From assembly GCA_900556395.1 (NCBI GenBank), contig USOQ01000024.1, positions 1 through 32,856 of the forward strand: a stretch of 32,856 nt of DNA, written 5' to 3'. The position numbers were made by a program, and so were the translations under genes. This document shows positions 17,140-25,875 of the stretch, one piece after another. Numbering within the stretch: the first letter of the stretch is position 1; the number at the start of each line of letters is the position of its first letter. Below the pieces are notes generated by a model. That model saw only the letters and a program-made list of their open reading frames with translations. It was not told where the DNA came from and made no database searches. Origin of the DNA: Candidatus Segatella caccae (lineage in GTDB: Bacteria > Bacteroidota > Bacteroidia > Bacteroidales > Bacteroidaceae).

Positions 17140-18057
17140 TTACTTGTTTACCTGGAACTTTGTGCAACCATCCTTGAAGAAGGCATTAATCTGCTTAGCA
17201 GCAGCAATACCCGCATTGATATTAGCCTCAGCGGTCTGTGCGCCCATCTTCTTAGGTGTTGAGAAGTAACGACCCTCAAACTGAGAAAAGTCAGCATCAG
17301 CATCAGGCTTGATGTCAGTGATAAACTTCAGGTCCTCACGCTCTGCCAAAAGCTTCAGCAACTCAGGCTCGTTGATAACTTCCTTGCGGGCAGTATTAAT
17401 CAAGATACCACCCTTAGGCAACTGGTTCACGGTCTTATAGTCGATACTCTTGATTGTCTCAGGAGTAGCTGGAATATGCAACGAAACAATATCGCAAGTT
17501 TGGAACAACTCGTCCTGACTCTTCACCGCATGAACACCAGCCGCCTCGATAACGTCAGCAGGACAGAAAGCATCATAGGCAGCCACTTCCATGCCAAATC
17601 CCTTGGCGATACGAGCCACGTTGCGACCCACATTACCAAAAGCGAGAATACCCAACTTTTTGCCCTTCAACTCACAACCAGCCTTGCCATTGTAGAAGTT
17701 ACGCACGGCAAAGACGAGCAAACCGAAGACAAGCTCAGCCACTGCATTAGAGTTCTGGCCAGGAGTATTCTCAGCCACGATGTTATGAGCAGTAGCAGCA
17801 GCCAAGTCGATATTATCATAACCAGCACCTGCGCGAACAATAATCTTCAGATTCTTGGCAGCTTCGAGAACCTCAGCATCAGCCTTGTCCGAACGGATAA
17901 TCATAGCATCGACATCCTTCACTGCATCGAGAAGCTGTGCCTTCTCTGTATATTTCTCAAGGAGAACCAACTCATTGCCAGCTCCTTCAATTTCTTTCTT
18001 AATACCCTCTACAGCAGCTGCTGCAAAGGGTTTCTCTGTTGCAACTAAAACTTTCAT
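17140..18057 (-). CDS. serA: Short D-3-phosphoglycerate dehydrogenase
   Basis: It oxidises 3-phosphoglycerate to 3-phosphohydroxypyruvate with NAD, the first step of serine synthesis. The protein has 305 residues and no C-terminal ACT or ASB regulatory domain, so feedback by serine through that domain is not possible. The Rossmann loop is AFGNVGR (139-145), with Ala in place of the first Gly. The substrate Arg is Arg224 in INTARKEV. The usual His of the catalytic His-Glu pair is replaced by Lys269 (TPKKMGAQ), and the usual Glu region reads FITDIKPD. It lies between serC and the DUF1015 gene, which supports the assignment. Confidence 0.9.
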   Translation of the reverse strand: MKVLVATEKPFAAAAVEGIKKEIEGAGNELVLLEKYTEKAQLLDAVKDVDAMIIRSDKADAEVLEAAKNLKIIVRAGAGYDNIDLAAATAHNIVAENTPGQNSNAVAELVFGLLVFAVRNFYNGKAGCELKGKKLGILAFGNVGRNVARIAKGFGMEVAAYDAFCPADVIEAAGVHAVKSQDELFQTCDIVSLHIPATPETIKSIDYKTVNQLPKGGILINTARKEVINEPELLKLLAEREDLKFITDIKPDADADFSQFEGRYFSTPKKMGAQTAEANINAGIAAAKQINAFFKDGCTKFQVNK

Positions 18058-18111
18058 AAAAATCGAATAATAAAAATCGAAAGTTGAATATTACGATAAA
18101 CAAAGGAGATT

Positions 18112-18151
18112 GGATGCTGAGACGTGACAACAGGTCAATACAACAGCATCC
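18112..18151 (-). promoter_or_regulatory. Stem-loop between serC and serA
   Basis: GGATGCTG (18112-18119) and CAGCATCC (18144-18151) form a perfect 8-bp stem. Inside it TGAC (18125-18128) and GTCA (18134-18137) can form a second short stem. It sits in the 116-bp serC-serA gap about 22 bp after the serC stop. There is no U-run on the minus strand, so it may tune serA expression instead of ending transcription. Confidence 0.5.
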
Positions 18152-18173
18152 TACCTTCAGTTTTTTACTCAGA

Positions 18174-19244
18174 TTAGTGCTGTGCTTCAAACTCCTGCAT
18201 AGCCTTGACGAGCGCATTCACACCCTCCATAGTCATGGCGTTATAGCAACTTGCACGGAAACCACCCACAGAGCGATGGCCCTTGATACCCACCATACCA
18301 CGCTCTGTAGCAAACTCGAAGAATGGTTTCTCCAACTCAGCATATTCATCGTTCATAACGAAACAAATGTTCATCAACGAGCGAGAAGCCTCATCCACAG
18401 TACCCTTAAAGAGTTTGTTGCGGTCAATCTCAGCATACAACACCTCAGCACGTTCCTGCGCACGCTTATCAGCAGCCTCTACACCGCCATTCTTCTTGAT
18501 CCAACGCAGGTTCTCCATCAACGAATAGATAGGAACTACAGGAGGAGTATTAAACATACTACCCTTGTCCACATGAGTGCGATAGTCCAACATAGTAGGC
18601 AACTCACGAGGAGCCTTGCCCAACATTTCGTCCTTTACGACAACCACAGTAACACCAGCCATAGACAAGTTCTTCTGGGCGCCAGCATAGATAGCAGTAT
18701 ACTTAGAGACGTCAACAGGGCGGCTCATGATATCAGAACTCATATCAGCAATCAGAGGAACAGGGACCTCAGGATCACGACGCAACTCTGTACCATAAAT
18801 AGTATTGTTAGAAGTGATGTGCAAGTAGTCTACATCAGTAGGCACATTGTTCTCAAACTGAGGATAATAACTATAGTTGGCCTCGGACGATGATGCGATC
18901 TCAACGACCTCACCAAAATGCTTAGCCTCTTTCATCGCCTTCTTGGCCCAAGTACCTGAATTGACGTAGGCAGCCTTCTTGATGAGGAAGTTCGCAGGGA
19001 TCTGCATAAACTGCAAGGAGGCACCACCACCAAGGAAGATAACGGAATAACCCTCAGGAATGTCGAGAATCTCCTTGAAAAGGGAGACTGCCTCATCAAC
19101 AACTGGCTGGAAATCCTTTGCACGGTGGCTGATTTCCATCAATGAAAGACCTGAACCATTAAAATCCAAAATCTGCTTAGCTGTGTTCTCAATCACTTCG
19201 CGTGGAAGCATTGATGGACCTGCATTAAAATTGTACTTCTTCAT
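18174..19244 (-). CDS. serC: Phosphoserine aminotransferase
   Basis: This PLP enzyme converts 3-phosphohydroxypyruvate and glutamate to phosphoserine and 2-oxoglutarate; it may also act in pyridoxal phosphate synthesis. The 356-residue length is typical. The N-terminus KKYNFNAGPSMLP is the family signature. The PLP Asp is in LIADMSSDIMSRP (Asp167), and the Schiff-base lysine is Lys191 in YAGAQKNLSMAG. The C-terminus GHRSVGGFRASCYNAM carries the substrate-binding Arg residues. It is the first gene of a serC-serA-DUF1015-yigZ unit and has a good promoter about 55-90 bp upstream. Confidence 0.97.
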   Translation of the reverse strand: MKKYNFNAGPSMLPREVIENTAKQILDFNGSGLSLMEISHRAKDFQPVVDEAVSLFKEILDIPEGYSVIFLGGGASLQFMQIPANFLIKKAAYVNSGTWAKKAMKEAKHFGEVVEIASSSEANYSYYPQFENNVPTDVDYLHITSNNTIYGTELRRDPEVPVPLIADMSSDIMSRPVDVSKYTAIYAGAQKNLSMAGVTVVVVKDEMLGKAPRELPTMLDYRTHVDKGSMFNTPPVVPIYSLMENLRWIKKNGGVEAADKRAQERAEVLYAEIDRNKLFKGTVDEASRSLMNICFVMNDEYAELEKPFFEFATERGMVGIKGHRSVGGFRASCYNAMTMEGVNALVKAMQEFEAQH

Positions 19245-19299
19245 CTGTTGTTTATTTAAGTTTATAGTATTCTTTTCCTTTATTGGAAAAATACATCGG

Positions 19300-19331
19300 C
19301 GAAATTACAATTATTATTTGAAACTGCCAAA
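19300..19331 (-). promoter_or_regulatory. serC operon promoter
   Basis: TTTG (19331-19328), a 20-bp spacer and TAATTTCG (19307-19300) lie on the minus strand. The -7 box differs from TAnnTTTG at one base. The predicted leader is about 50 nt. Confidence 0.6.
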
Positions 19332-19415
19332 TATTTCTGCACATTTTTAGCATTTTGAGCAAAAAACTATCAATTTATCACTACTTTTCTAAAAATGCCT
19401 GCATATTCATGCAAT

Positions 19416-20726
19416 TCACCTCACTTCTTCCACAATGGTTTTAATACCTTTAATTTTCTCTCCAGCCACTTGTTTGAGCACTTGTCTTAGTCGCTGTCGA
19501 GCCACAGCCACATAGGCATATCTTTCTTTCACATCTATCTTGCCTACCTCAGCCGTTGTCAGTCCTCCTTTCTTACAGAGAAACCCTACGATATCCCCCT
19601 TACTTATCTTATCCTTCTTTCCTTTTCCGATATAGAGGGTAGCCATTCTTGGAAGAGCAGGTGCAGGTAGTTCGGCAGGAATTTCATAATCCTCCACCTC
19701 ATTATCCACATATTCAGGGATGCTTTCTGTAGGGCCTAAGAGGAAGTAGGCTTTTCCTTTCGCCTCCCATCGTGCCGTTCTTCCCACGCGATGAATATAT
19801 CCATCCTCGCTCTCTGGCAGATGGTAGTGTACGATATGATCGATATCAGGAATATCCAGACCTCTCGAAGCCAAGTCGGTACTTACAAAGATGTTAGCAC
19901 TACCGTTACTGAATTTATAGAGCGCATCCTCTCTCTTTTTCTGTTCCATACCTCCATGGAAACAAGAGGTACAAAAACCTTCCTGGCGTAAGAACTGGTC
20001 AGTTCGCTCCACGCTATCACGGTAGTTGAGGAACACGATACAGCTCTCATCTCCGAAGCTTCTCAACAGTTTTGCGAGAGCTTCCAACTTATCTTTCTGC
20101 TCACTCCTCACCTTATATATATGTACGCGTTCAGGCACTTGCTCGTCATCCACACGATAGTCCACCTTCTCTACCCTTCCCATATGTACAAACTTAGGGA
20201 TAGCCTCAGCCTCGGTAGCCGACAACAAGATGCGTCTTTGCAGATTCGGCAGCGCCTCTATGAGCCTTCCCATCTCGTCCTGGAATCCCATCTCCAAACA
20301 CTTATCAAACTCATCGATGATGAGATATTTGATATGTTCAGCAGAAAGATTTCCCTTATCCAGGTGGTCGTTAAGACGTCCTGGAGTACCAAAGACGATC
20401 TGTGGTTTCACCTGTCGCATCACTCTGTGTTCTTCCATCGTCATCCTTCCTCCATAGCACGCCATGGTTCTCAGACCACTTCCCATGTCTTTTAGTACAG
20501 TAGCCGATTGCAGCGCGAGCTCACGTCCAGGAGTCACCACAATAGCCTGTGGCATCTCGTCATCCGCCTTCACCAACTGCGTCAGTGGTAGCAGGTACGC
20601 CAGTGTCTTTCCACTTCCAGTAGGCGAAAGCACCACGACATCCTTATCACTTCTCAGCACGGCACGCATTGTGTCTTGCTGCATATCGTTGGGAGTTATC
20701 CCCAGCTTATCTAATATAGTCTTCAT
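19416..20726 (-). CDS. DEAD-box RNA helicase, DbpA-like, with a DEFD box
   Basis: This ATP-dependent RNA helicase probably acts in ribosome assembly or RNA remodelling. In the 436 residues, motif I is SPTGSGKT (34-41), then PGREL, GTPGRL, motif II DEFD (138-141) in place of DEAD, motif III LSAT, STDLASRGLDIPD and YIHRVGRTAR. Residues about 360-436 form a small domain (TLYIGKGKKDKISKGDIVGF and later KIDVKERYAYVAV) that resembles the DbpA-type RNA-binding domain, which suggests 23S rRNA as target. It follows the TPR gene by 44 bp, so co-transcription is possible. Confidence 0.9.
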   Translation of the reverse strand: MKTILDKLGITPNDMQQDTMRAVLRSDKDVVVLSPTGSGKTLAYLLPLTQLVKADDEMPQAIVVTPGRELALQSATVLKDMGSGLRTMACYGGRMTMEEHRVMRQVKPQIVFGTPGRLNDHLDKGNLSAEHIKYLIIDEFDKCLEMGFQDEMGRLIEALPNLQRRILLSATEAEAIPKFVHMGRVEKVDYRVDDEQVPERVHIYKVRSEQKDKLEALAKLLRSFGDESCIVFLNYRDSVERTDQFLRQEGFCTSCFHGGMEQKKREDALYKFSNGSANIFVSTDLASRGLDIPDIDHIVHYHLPESEDGYIHRVGRTARWEAKGKAYFLLGPTESIPEYVDNEVEDYEIPAELPAPALPRMATLYIGKGKKDKISKGDIVGFLCKKGGLTTAEVGKIDVKERYAYVAVARQRLRQVLKQVAGEKIKGIKTIVEEVR

Positions 20727-20770
20727 ATAAGTATTTTCTGTTTAACATTTGATAAAAATACGGTAAGAAG

Positions 20771-22021
20771 TTAAGGAGTTAAAGGCCTTTTCATGATCTT
20801 ATCTATTTCATCAAACTCCTTCCCCTTATTCAGATTGAGGTAAATCGTATAGAGGGGTAACGCCCACTTCTCTTGCGCCTTAGGTTCCATCTTTCGATAT
20901 TTCTCCAGATAGGGCAATGCCTTCTGGTAATACCCCATAATCTCCTGATGGCGTTTTCTTGATAGTTGCGTATTCTTGTCCAGTTCCACAGCCCTATTAA
21001 AATAAGCCAATCCAGCATTATAATTCACCTCCGCAACACTGTCGTTTCTTTCCAGGAGTTTCAGGCTCACCTCCAAACTCTCCTTGTTCTTTCCTTGGTT
21101 AAGCAATATCGTACTCTTCGTATAAAGATATAGCCCACTCTCGGCATCCACCTTCAGAGCCTCGTCCACCACATCCATTGCCAGGTCGAGTCTATTCTCG
21201 CTTGTATAAAACTCGATGAGTCTTGGAAAAAAGAAAGGAAACTTCGGTGCATGTTCAAATCCCTCTTTCAGAGTCTGCACATACCTCGCAGTATCTTTCT
21301 CCAGTTTATAAGTCTCAGCTAAGAACTGCAACATATAGTCGTAGTGCGCTGTATCCTTCAGAGCCTCATAAGAGTGATGAAGCGTCGCCTTAGGGTCTTT
21401 CATCTTATAGCCACAATACACGGCCCAGTATGCCGCCTGAGGCAGATAGGCATCTTTCTGTTGATAGTCGTATCCATTGAAGAGAGCAATATGGGCACAA
21501 GAGATATACTGGTCGAAGAATTTATAAGCCTCAGCATAGTTCTGCTTCCTCACAAACCAGCTTCCGCCATTATACAAGTTAGGCCGTATCTGACTAAGAA
21601 ATTCTGCATGTCCCTTCCTCGACTCTATCTCCACCTTTCCTTTCTTGTTGGGAACACATTCCACCGAGTCGATATCCGTTGCGATGACAAAGAGCTGTCG
21701 GGTCAGATTGAAGAGCTTCGCCGTATCATATTGCTGTTTCAGATACAACAATTCATTTCCTTGCTCATATTGTTTCTTGACAGCCTCATAGAGCACGGTC
21801 CATATCTTTCTGTTAGAGCGGTTCACAGAGTCTTTCAATAGTTTCTCCATACTCTGCTGCGCCTTGTCAAGGTTCTTTCCAGCCTTCACCTGGTCTTTAG
21901 CAATCGCAATTTCCTTCTTCTGTGCCTCCACAGGCAGCACAGCGCCCCATGCCATCCCTGCCACCAGGCATAACATCATCATACATCTCTTATATCTAAT
22001 CAATCTTCTCATCCTTATCAC
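20771..22021 (-). CDS. Secreted TPR-repeat protein
   Basis: The 416-residue protein has a basic N-terminus and hydrophobic segment (about 14-33, ending VEAQ) that looks like a signal peptide; a shorter start at the Met cluster MMMLCLV is possible. The rest is helical with TPR-like pairs, for example AYKFFDQYISCAHIALFNG, AMDVVDEALKVDAESGLYLY and ALPYLEKYRKMEPKAQEKWA. TPR arrays bind other proteins and in this phylum are often periplasmic. It lies 26 bp after the membrane protein gene and before the helicase gene, likely in the same transcript. I do not recognise a more exact family. Confidence 0.7.
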   Translation of the reverse strand: MIRMRRLIRYKRCMMMLCLVAGMAWGAVLPVEAQKKEIAIAKDQVKAGKNLDKAQQSMEKLLKDSVNRSNRKIWTVLYEAVKKQYEQGNELLYLKQQYDTAKLFNLTRQLFVIATDIDSVECVPNKKGKVEIESRKGHAEFLSQIRPNLYNGGSWFVRKQNYAEAYKFFDQYISCAHIALFNGYDYQQKDAYLPQAAYWAVYCGYKMKDPKATLHHSYEALKDTAHYDYMLQFLAETYKLEKDTARYVQTLKEGFEHAPKFPFFFPRLIEFYTSENRLDLAMDVVDEALKVDAESGLYLYTKSTILLNQGKNKESLEVSLKLLERNDSVAEVNYNAGLAYFNRAVELDKNTQLSRKRHQEIMGYYQKALPYLEKYRKMEPKAQEKWALPLYTIYLNLNKGKEFDEIDKIMKRPLTP

Positions 22022-22047
22022 ATAAGTTTCTATATAAGCAGCACCGC

Positions 22048-23145
22048 TTACTGATCACCATATTGATAATAATACCAATATGTATTACCATAAGTATCTC
22101 TCAGTGCCGCCTTCTTCTGCATCACATCACTATATTTGTGCTCCAAGACCTGATAGTCTTGGAAGTCAGCATCCATCACATCATCATGAAACACCACCAT
22201 CGGATGGGTACGTCTGTGCACATAGAGCACGAGGGCCTCCTTGTAGTGTTTCGGTAGCGGCAGACTATCCGCTATATAGGTGCGTTTCACCTCAGCCACA
22301 AAGCGATCGAGTTTTTTATCAAGAAGCAGTCCGCACAACAGATAGTCTTTAGGCACTCTCTGTCTCTTCTTGCTCCCCACGTTTTGTTTCATCCAGCGTG
22401 GTGCCTTCCACATCATCGCCTTCACCGTCACCCCATCGGGAATCATCGCCTTACTTCCCCCCATCAGCGGATATTCAAACAGGTGTTCACCCATACTTCC
22501 GCAGCGATGCAGACAAGCTATGCGCAACATCGTCAATGAGGAATCCGTATCTTGCGACTTGCACCCCACCTTCAGGGCTTCATCATATCTTCCCTCCTTC
22601 ATAAGTCTTTCCATCTTCATTCTTTGATGAAACACCCTGTCACCATTTGCCACGAGCACGGTCAGCAGCATCATCACAAGGAGTTGCAGCAAGTTCTGCC
22701 AAGTAACTTTCGTCAACCATCCCTCCCTATGAGGCAAAGGTTCGAAAGGCTCCACCTGTCTTGCCACCCACATCCCTGCACCCCATATCACTAAGAGCAG
22801 AGGTATTATCCACCACCATGCCCCTAAGCTATGATGCCTATCGAAGTCAGTGGGAATATCTGTGAGCACCGTGAGCATGAGCATCGACGGGAAATACGTC
22901 AGCGCATGAAAGCGCTTCCTCACCTGCGTCAGCGTACACACCCCCACCTGCAACATAAATAGTGCCAAGGTCAGGATTATAGGAGCCAGTACATAACTAT
23001 AGCTCGTCATTCCTCCCGACAGCACATACTGTGCCACTGCCATCACATCGTCCTGAAAACAATCCAGGTAAAGGTAAGTAAACGATATAAAGACAATAGC
23101 CATGGTGGAGCGCATCTCCACCATGCTATTCTTTTTATTTTTCAT
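22048..23145 (-). CDS. Membrane protein of unknown function, possibly DUF6057-like
   Basis: The 365 residues hold about four to five hydrophobic segments in the first 175 (about 14-34, 50-70, 83-95, 107-125 and 150-165), followed by a soluble part of about 190 residues with many basic residues. The soluble part contains helical pairs such as LMKEGRYDEALKVGCKSQ that resemble a TPR. The layout recalls DUF6057, a Bacteroidota family of membrane proteins, but I am not sure of that. It overlaps no neighbour and lies 26 bp before the TPR gene, so the two products may work together at the membrane. Confidence 0.6.
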   Translation of the reverse strand: MKNKKNSMVEMRSTMAIVFISFTYLYLDCFQDDVMAVAQYVLSGGMTSYSYVLAPIILTLALFMLQVGVCTLTQVRKRFHALTYFPSMLMLTVLTDIPTDFDRHHSLGAWWWIIPLLLVIWGAGMWVARQVEPFEPLPHREGWLTKVTWQNLLQLLVMMLLTVLVANGDRVFHQRMKMERLMKEGRYDEALKVGCKSQDTDSSLTMLRIACLHRCGSMGEHLFEYPLMGGSKAMIPDGVTVKAMMWKAPRWMKQNVGSKKRQRVPKDYLLCGLLLDKKLDRFVAEVKRTYIADSLPLPKHYKEALVLYVHRRTHPMVVFHDDVMDADFQDYQVLEHKYSDVMQKKAALRDTYGNTYWYYYQYGDQ

Positions 23146-23207
23146 TTTCTTTCATCATTCATATTTCAGATGCAAAGGGAGTACTTTACATCCGAAAGTT
23201 CTGTTTT

Positions 23208-25283
23208 TTAATTTTTCTTCAGCACCAACGCCGAGCGAGCAGGCAGATAGAGCTTGAGCCACTCCTTGCGATCACCCACATAGACAGGGTCATAGGTCGT
23301 CAGGTGCGTCATGGAGTCGTCGTTCAGTCCATTACCACCAAACTCAGGGTTATCCGTATCCAGCACGACACTGTAAGCCCCCGTAGGCACCAAGAAACCA
23401 TAGTCCGTAAACGAGCGTGTCGGTGAGAAGTTGAAAACAAAGAGCAAGTCCCCTCTCATATACGCCAGCACCTGGTCACCATCGTTGTGCCATATCTCCT
23501 GCACAGGCGTCTTGTTAAAGTTCTTCTCGCTCTTGATGGTTTTAATCATCGCTTTGTCAAAATCTCCCAAGTAGCAGTAACACAGCTCCTTGTTGTCCAC
23601 CAAATTCCATTGTCTTCGAGCATACTTATAGCTCCATCCATTACCTTCACGTGGGAAGTCTATCCATTCAGGATGTCCGAACTCATTACCCATGAAGTTC
23701 AGATAACCACCGTTGATTGTCGAAGCCGTCACGAGTCTAATCATCTTATGCAGCGCAATACCTCGATGAGCCATATCGTTCTCATCCCCCTTCTTGAAGT
23801 GCCAGTACATATCAGCATCGATTAGTCTGAAGACGATAGTCTTGTCACCCACCAAAGCCTGGTCATGACTCTCGCAGTACGAGATGGTCTTTTCATCGGC
23901 ACGACGGTTTTTCACCTCCCAGAAGATGCTGCTGGGTTTCCATGCCTCATCAGGCAACTCCTTGATAGTCTTAATCCAGTAGTCAGGGATATTCATTGCC
24001 ATACGATAGTCGAAACCATATCCACCATCAGTAAACTTCGCTGCCAGTCCAGGCATACCGCTCACCTCCTCAGCGATGGTAATCGCATGCTTGTTTACCT
24101 CATGTATCAAGAGGTTGGCAAGTGTGAGATAACAGATTGCATTATCATCTTGATGACCATTAAAGTAGTCACCATATCCCATAAAGGCCTCTCCGAGTCC
24201 ATGAGAATAATAAAGCATAGAAGTCACACCATCAAAACGGAAACCATCAAAATGGAATTCATTAAGCCAGAACTTACAGTTGCTGAGCAAGAAGTGTATC
24301 ACCTCGTCCTTACCATAGTCGAAGCACAGACTATCCCATGCAGGATGCTCATGTCTGTCTCCAGGATAGAAATACTGGTTAGGATCACCCGCAAGGTTAC
24401 CCAGACCTTCCACCTCGTTCTTCACCGCATGAGAGTGTACGATATCCATGATGACAGCAATACCATTCTGGTGCGCTGTGTCGATAAGCGACTTCAATTC
24501 CTCAGGCGTACCAAAGCGACTGCTGGCTGCAAAGAAGCTACTCACATGATAACCAAAGGATCCATAGTAAGGATGCTCCTGTATGGCCATAATCTGAATA
24601 CAGTTGTAGCCATCAGCGATGATACGTGGCAACACATTCTCCTTAAACTCCGTATAGGTACCCACCTTCTCTGCATCCTGTCCCATACCGATATGGCACT
24701 CATAGATAAGCAGCGGCGATGTGTTAGGCTTAAAAGTCTTTTTCTTCCATACAAAGGGTTCAGGGTTCCACACCTGAGCAGAGAAGATCTTGGTCTCCTC
24801 GTCCTGCACCACGCGCTGCGCCCAAGCAGGAATACGTTCACCTTCACCACCCTGCCAGTGTACCTTCATCTTGTATAGGTCACCATGCTTCATGGCTTTC
24901 TCCGAGAGCTTCAGTTCCCAGTTTCCCGTACCCTTGATACGCTTAGCCTGGTATTTAGGCGACTCCTTCCAGTCATTAAACTCACCGATAAGATATATCT
25001 CCGTAGCATGAGGAGCCCACTCACGGAACACCCATCCTCTTGCAGTCTTATGCAGTCCGAAGTATTCATATCCGTTGGCAAAGTCGCATAGCGTCTTCTT
25101 ACCATTTTGGGTGAGTTGTCCCAACTTCCACAGAGCATGTTCGTGTCTACCTCGTATAGCATCCTCGTAAGGTTCGAGATACGCATCATTCTTCACCAGT
25201 CCAATATGTTTGGGCTGAATCGTCTTTTTGGTTTTTGTTTTTGCTCCCTTTTCGGGAGTGGTTTTTGTCTTCTTTGTAGCCAT
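23208..25283 (-). CDS. glgB: 1,4-alpha-glucan branching enzyme, eukaryote-like GH13_8 type
   Basis: It makes alpha-1,6 branches in glycogen. I chose the start at 25283 (MATKKTKTT), giving 691 residues; an upstream Met would overlap the preceding gene. Residues 1-27 are Lys/Thr-rich low complexity. A CBM48-like domain follows (ARGWVFREWAPHATEIYLIGEFNDW, about residues 80-105). The catalytic barrel has DIVHSH, the nucleophile Asp351 in FRFDGVTS, the acid Glu405 in IAEEVSGMP and Asp474 in ESHDQAL. The wording GNEFGHPEWIDFPREGNGWS is that of animal, yeast and plant branching enzymes and not of E. coli GlgB. It follows the YhcH-like gene by 32 bp. Confidence 0.95.
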   Translation of the reverse strand: MATKKTKTTPEKGAKTKTKKTIQPKHIGLVKNDAYLEPYEDAIRGRHEHALWKLGQLTQNGKKTLCDFANGYEYFGLHKTARGWVFREWAPHATEIYLIGEFNDWKESPKYQAKRIKGTGNWELKLSEKAMKHGDLYKMKVHWQGGEGERIPAWAQRVVQDEETKIFSAQVWNPEPFVWKKKTFKPNTSPLLIYECHIGMGQDAEKVGTYTEFKENVLPRIIADGYNCIQIMAIQEHPYYGSFGYHVSSFFAASSRFGTPEELKSLIDTAHQNGIAVIMDIVHSHAVKNEVEGLGNLAGDPNQYFYPGDRHEHPAWDSLCFDYGKDEVIHFLLSNCKFWLNEFHFDGFRFDGVTSMLYYSHGLGEAFMGYGDYFNGHQDDNAICYLTLANLLIHEVNKHAITIAEEVSGMPGLAAKFTDGGYGFDYRMAMNIPDYWIKTIKELPDEAWKPSSIFWEVKNRRADEKTISYCESHDQALVGDKTIVFRLIDADMYWHFKKGDENDMAHRGIALHKMIRLVTASTINGGYLNFMGNEFGHPEWIDFPREGNGWSYKYARRQWNLVDNKELCYCYLGDFDKAMIKTIKSEKNFNKTPVQEIWHNDGDQVLAYMRGDLLFVFNFSPTRSFTDYGFLVPTGAYSVVLDTDNPEFGGNGLNDDSMTHLTTYDPVYVGDRKEWLKLYLPARSALVLKKN

Positions 25284-25315
25284 AATAGATTGCTTTTTAG
25301 TCGAGCTCAAGTTTC

Positions 25316-25765
25316 TCAACAATCAACTTTTACTTTGAATATCGCCTTATGAATATCACCTTCACCGATACATGGCTGATGACCATCCTGTGGCCAGAAG
25401 ATAGCAAACTCACCAGGCTTACAGTTCACATAAGTCTCAGCCTTCACACCAGGATATTTCGTCACATCTTTCTCAGCGTTATACTCCGCCTCAGGCAAGT
25501 CAGCGAGTGGCAGATAGCCATAAGTCTCATCGTTATCCAGAGGTATCTGAATATCAAGCATCTTTTTATGAGTCTCGAAAGTAGCATCCTCAGCAGACTT
25601 ACCATGCGCTGTTGTGATGTTTACAAACAAGTCTTTGTCCTTGATAAAGTGCTTGCCATCCTCCAACTGGTTCAAGTCATTCTCCTTGATAAACTTCACT
25701 ACTTCCTCGAAAAGAGGGTTCAGAGAAACATATTTCTCCAAATTGTCTAAAGTATCTACTACCAT
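25316..25765 (-). CDS. YhcH/YjgK/YiaL family protein
   Basis: The 149-residue protein matches the YhcH/YjgK/YiaL (DUF386) family, beta-sandwich proteins with a metal site, linked in other bacteria to sialic acid and sugar-acid use and to EbgC in E. coli. Visible motifs are FETHKKMLDIQIPL with the His and Asp of the site, and FAIFWPQDGHQPCIG with the second His group. It comes 32 bp before glgB and probably starts that transcript. Its neighbour suggests a carbohydrate substrate, but the exact reaction cannot be told. Confidence 0.87.
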   Translation of the reverse strand: MVVDTLDNLEKYVSLNPLFEEVVKFIKENDLNQLEDGKHFIKDKDLFVNITTAHGKSAEDATFETHKKMLDIQIPLDNDETYGYLPLADLPEAEYNAEKDVTKYPGVKAETYVNCKPGEFAIFWPQDGHQPCIGEGDIHKAIFKVKVDC

Positions 25766-25796
25766 ATCTTTTATATATTTTAATTATATAGTCCTT

Positions 25797-25830
25797 ATTA
25801 TATGCTCACACACAATTATATGCTCACACA
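25797..25830. repeat. 16-bp direct repeat upstream of the YhcH-like gene
   Basis: ATTATATGCTCACACA occurs at 25797-25812 and again at 25815-25830, so the copies are 18 bp apart. It lies 31 bp upstream of the gene start and could be a regulator site or a simple duplication. Confidence 0.7.
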
Positions 25831-25875
25831 GCAACCATCCATCTGTATCATTCCGAAATGCAGCAGTTCGAAGCA

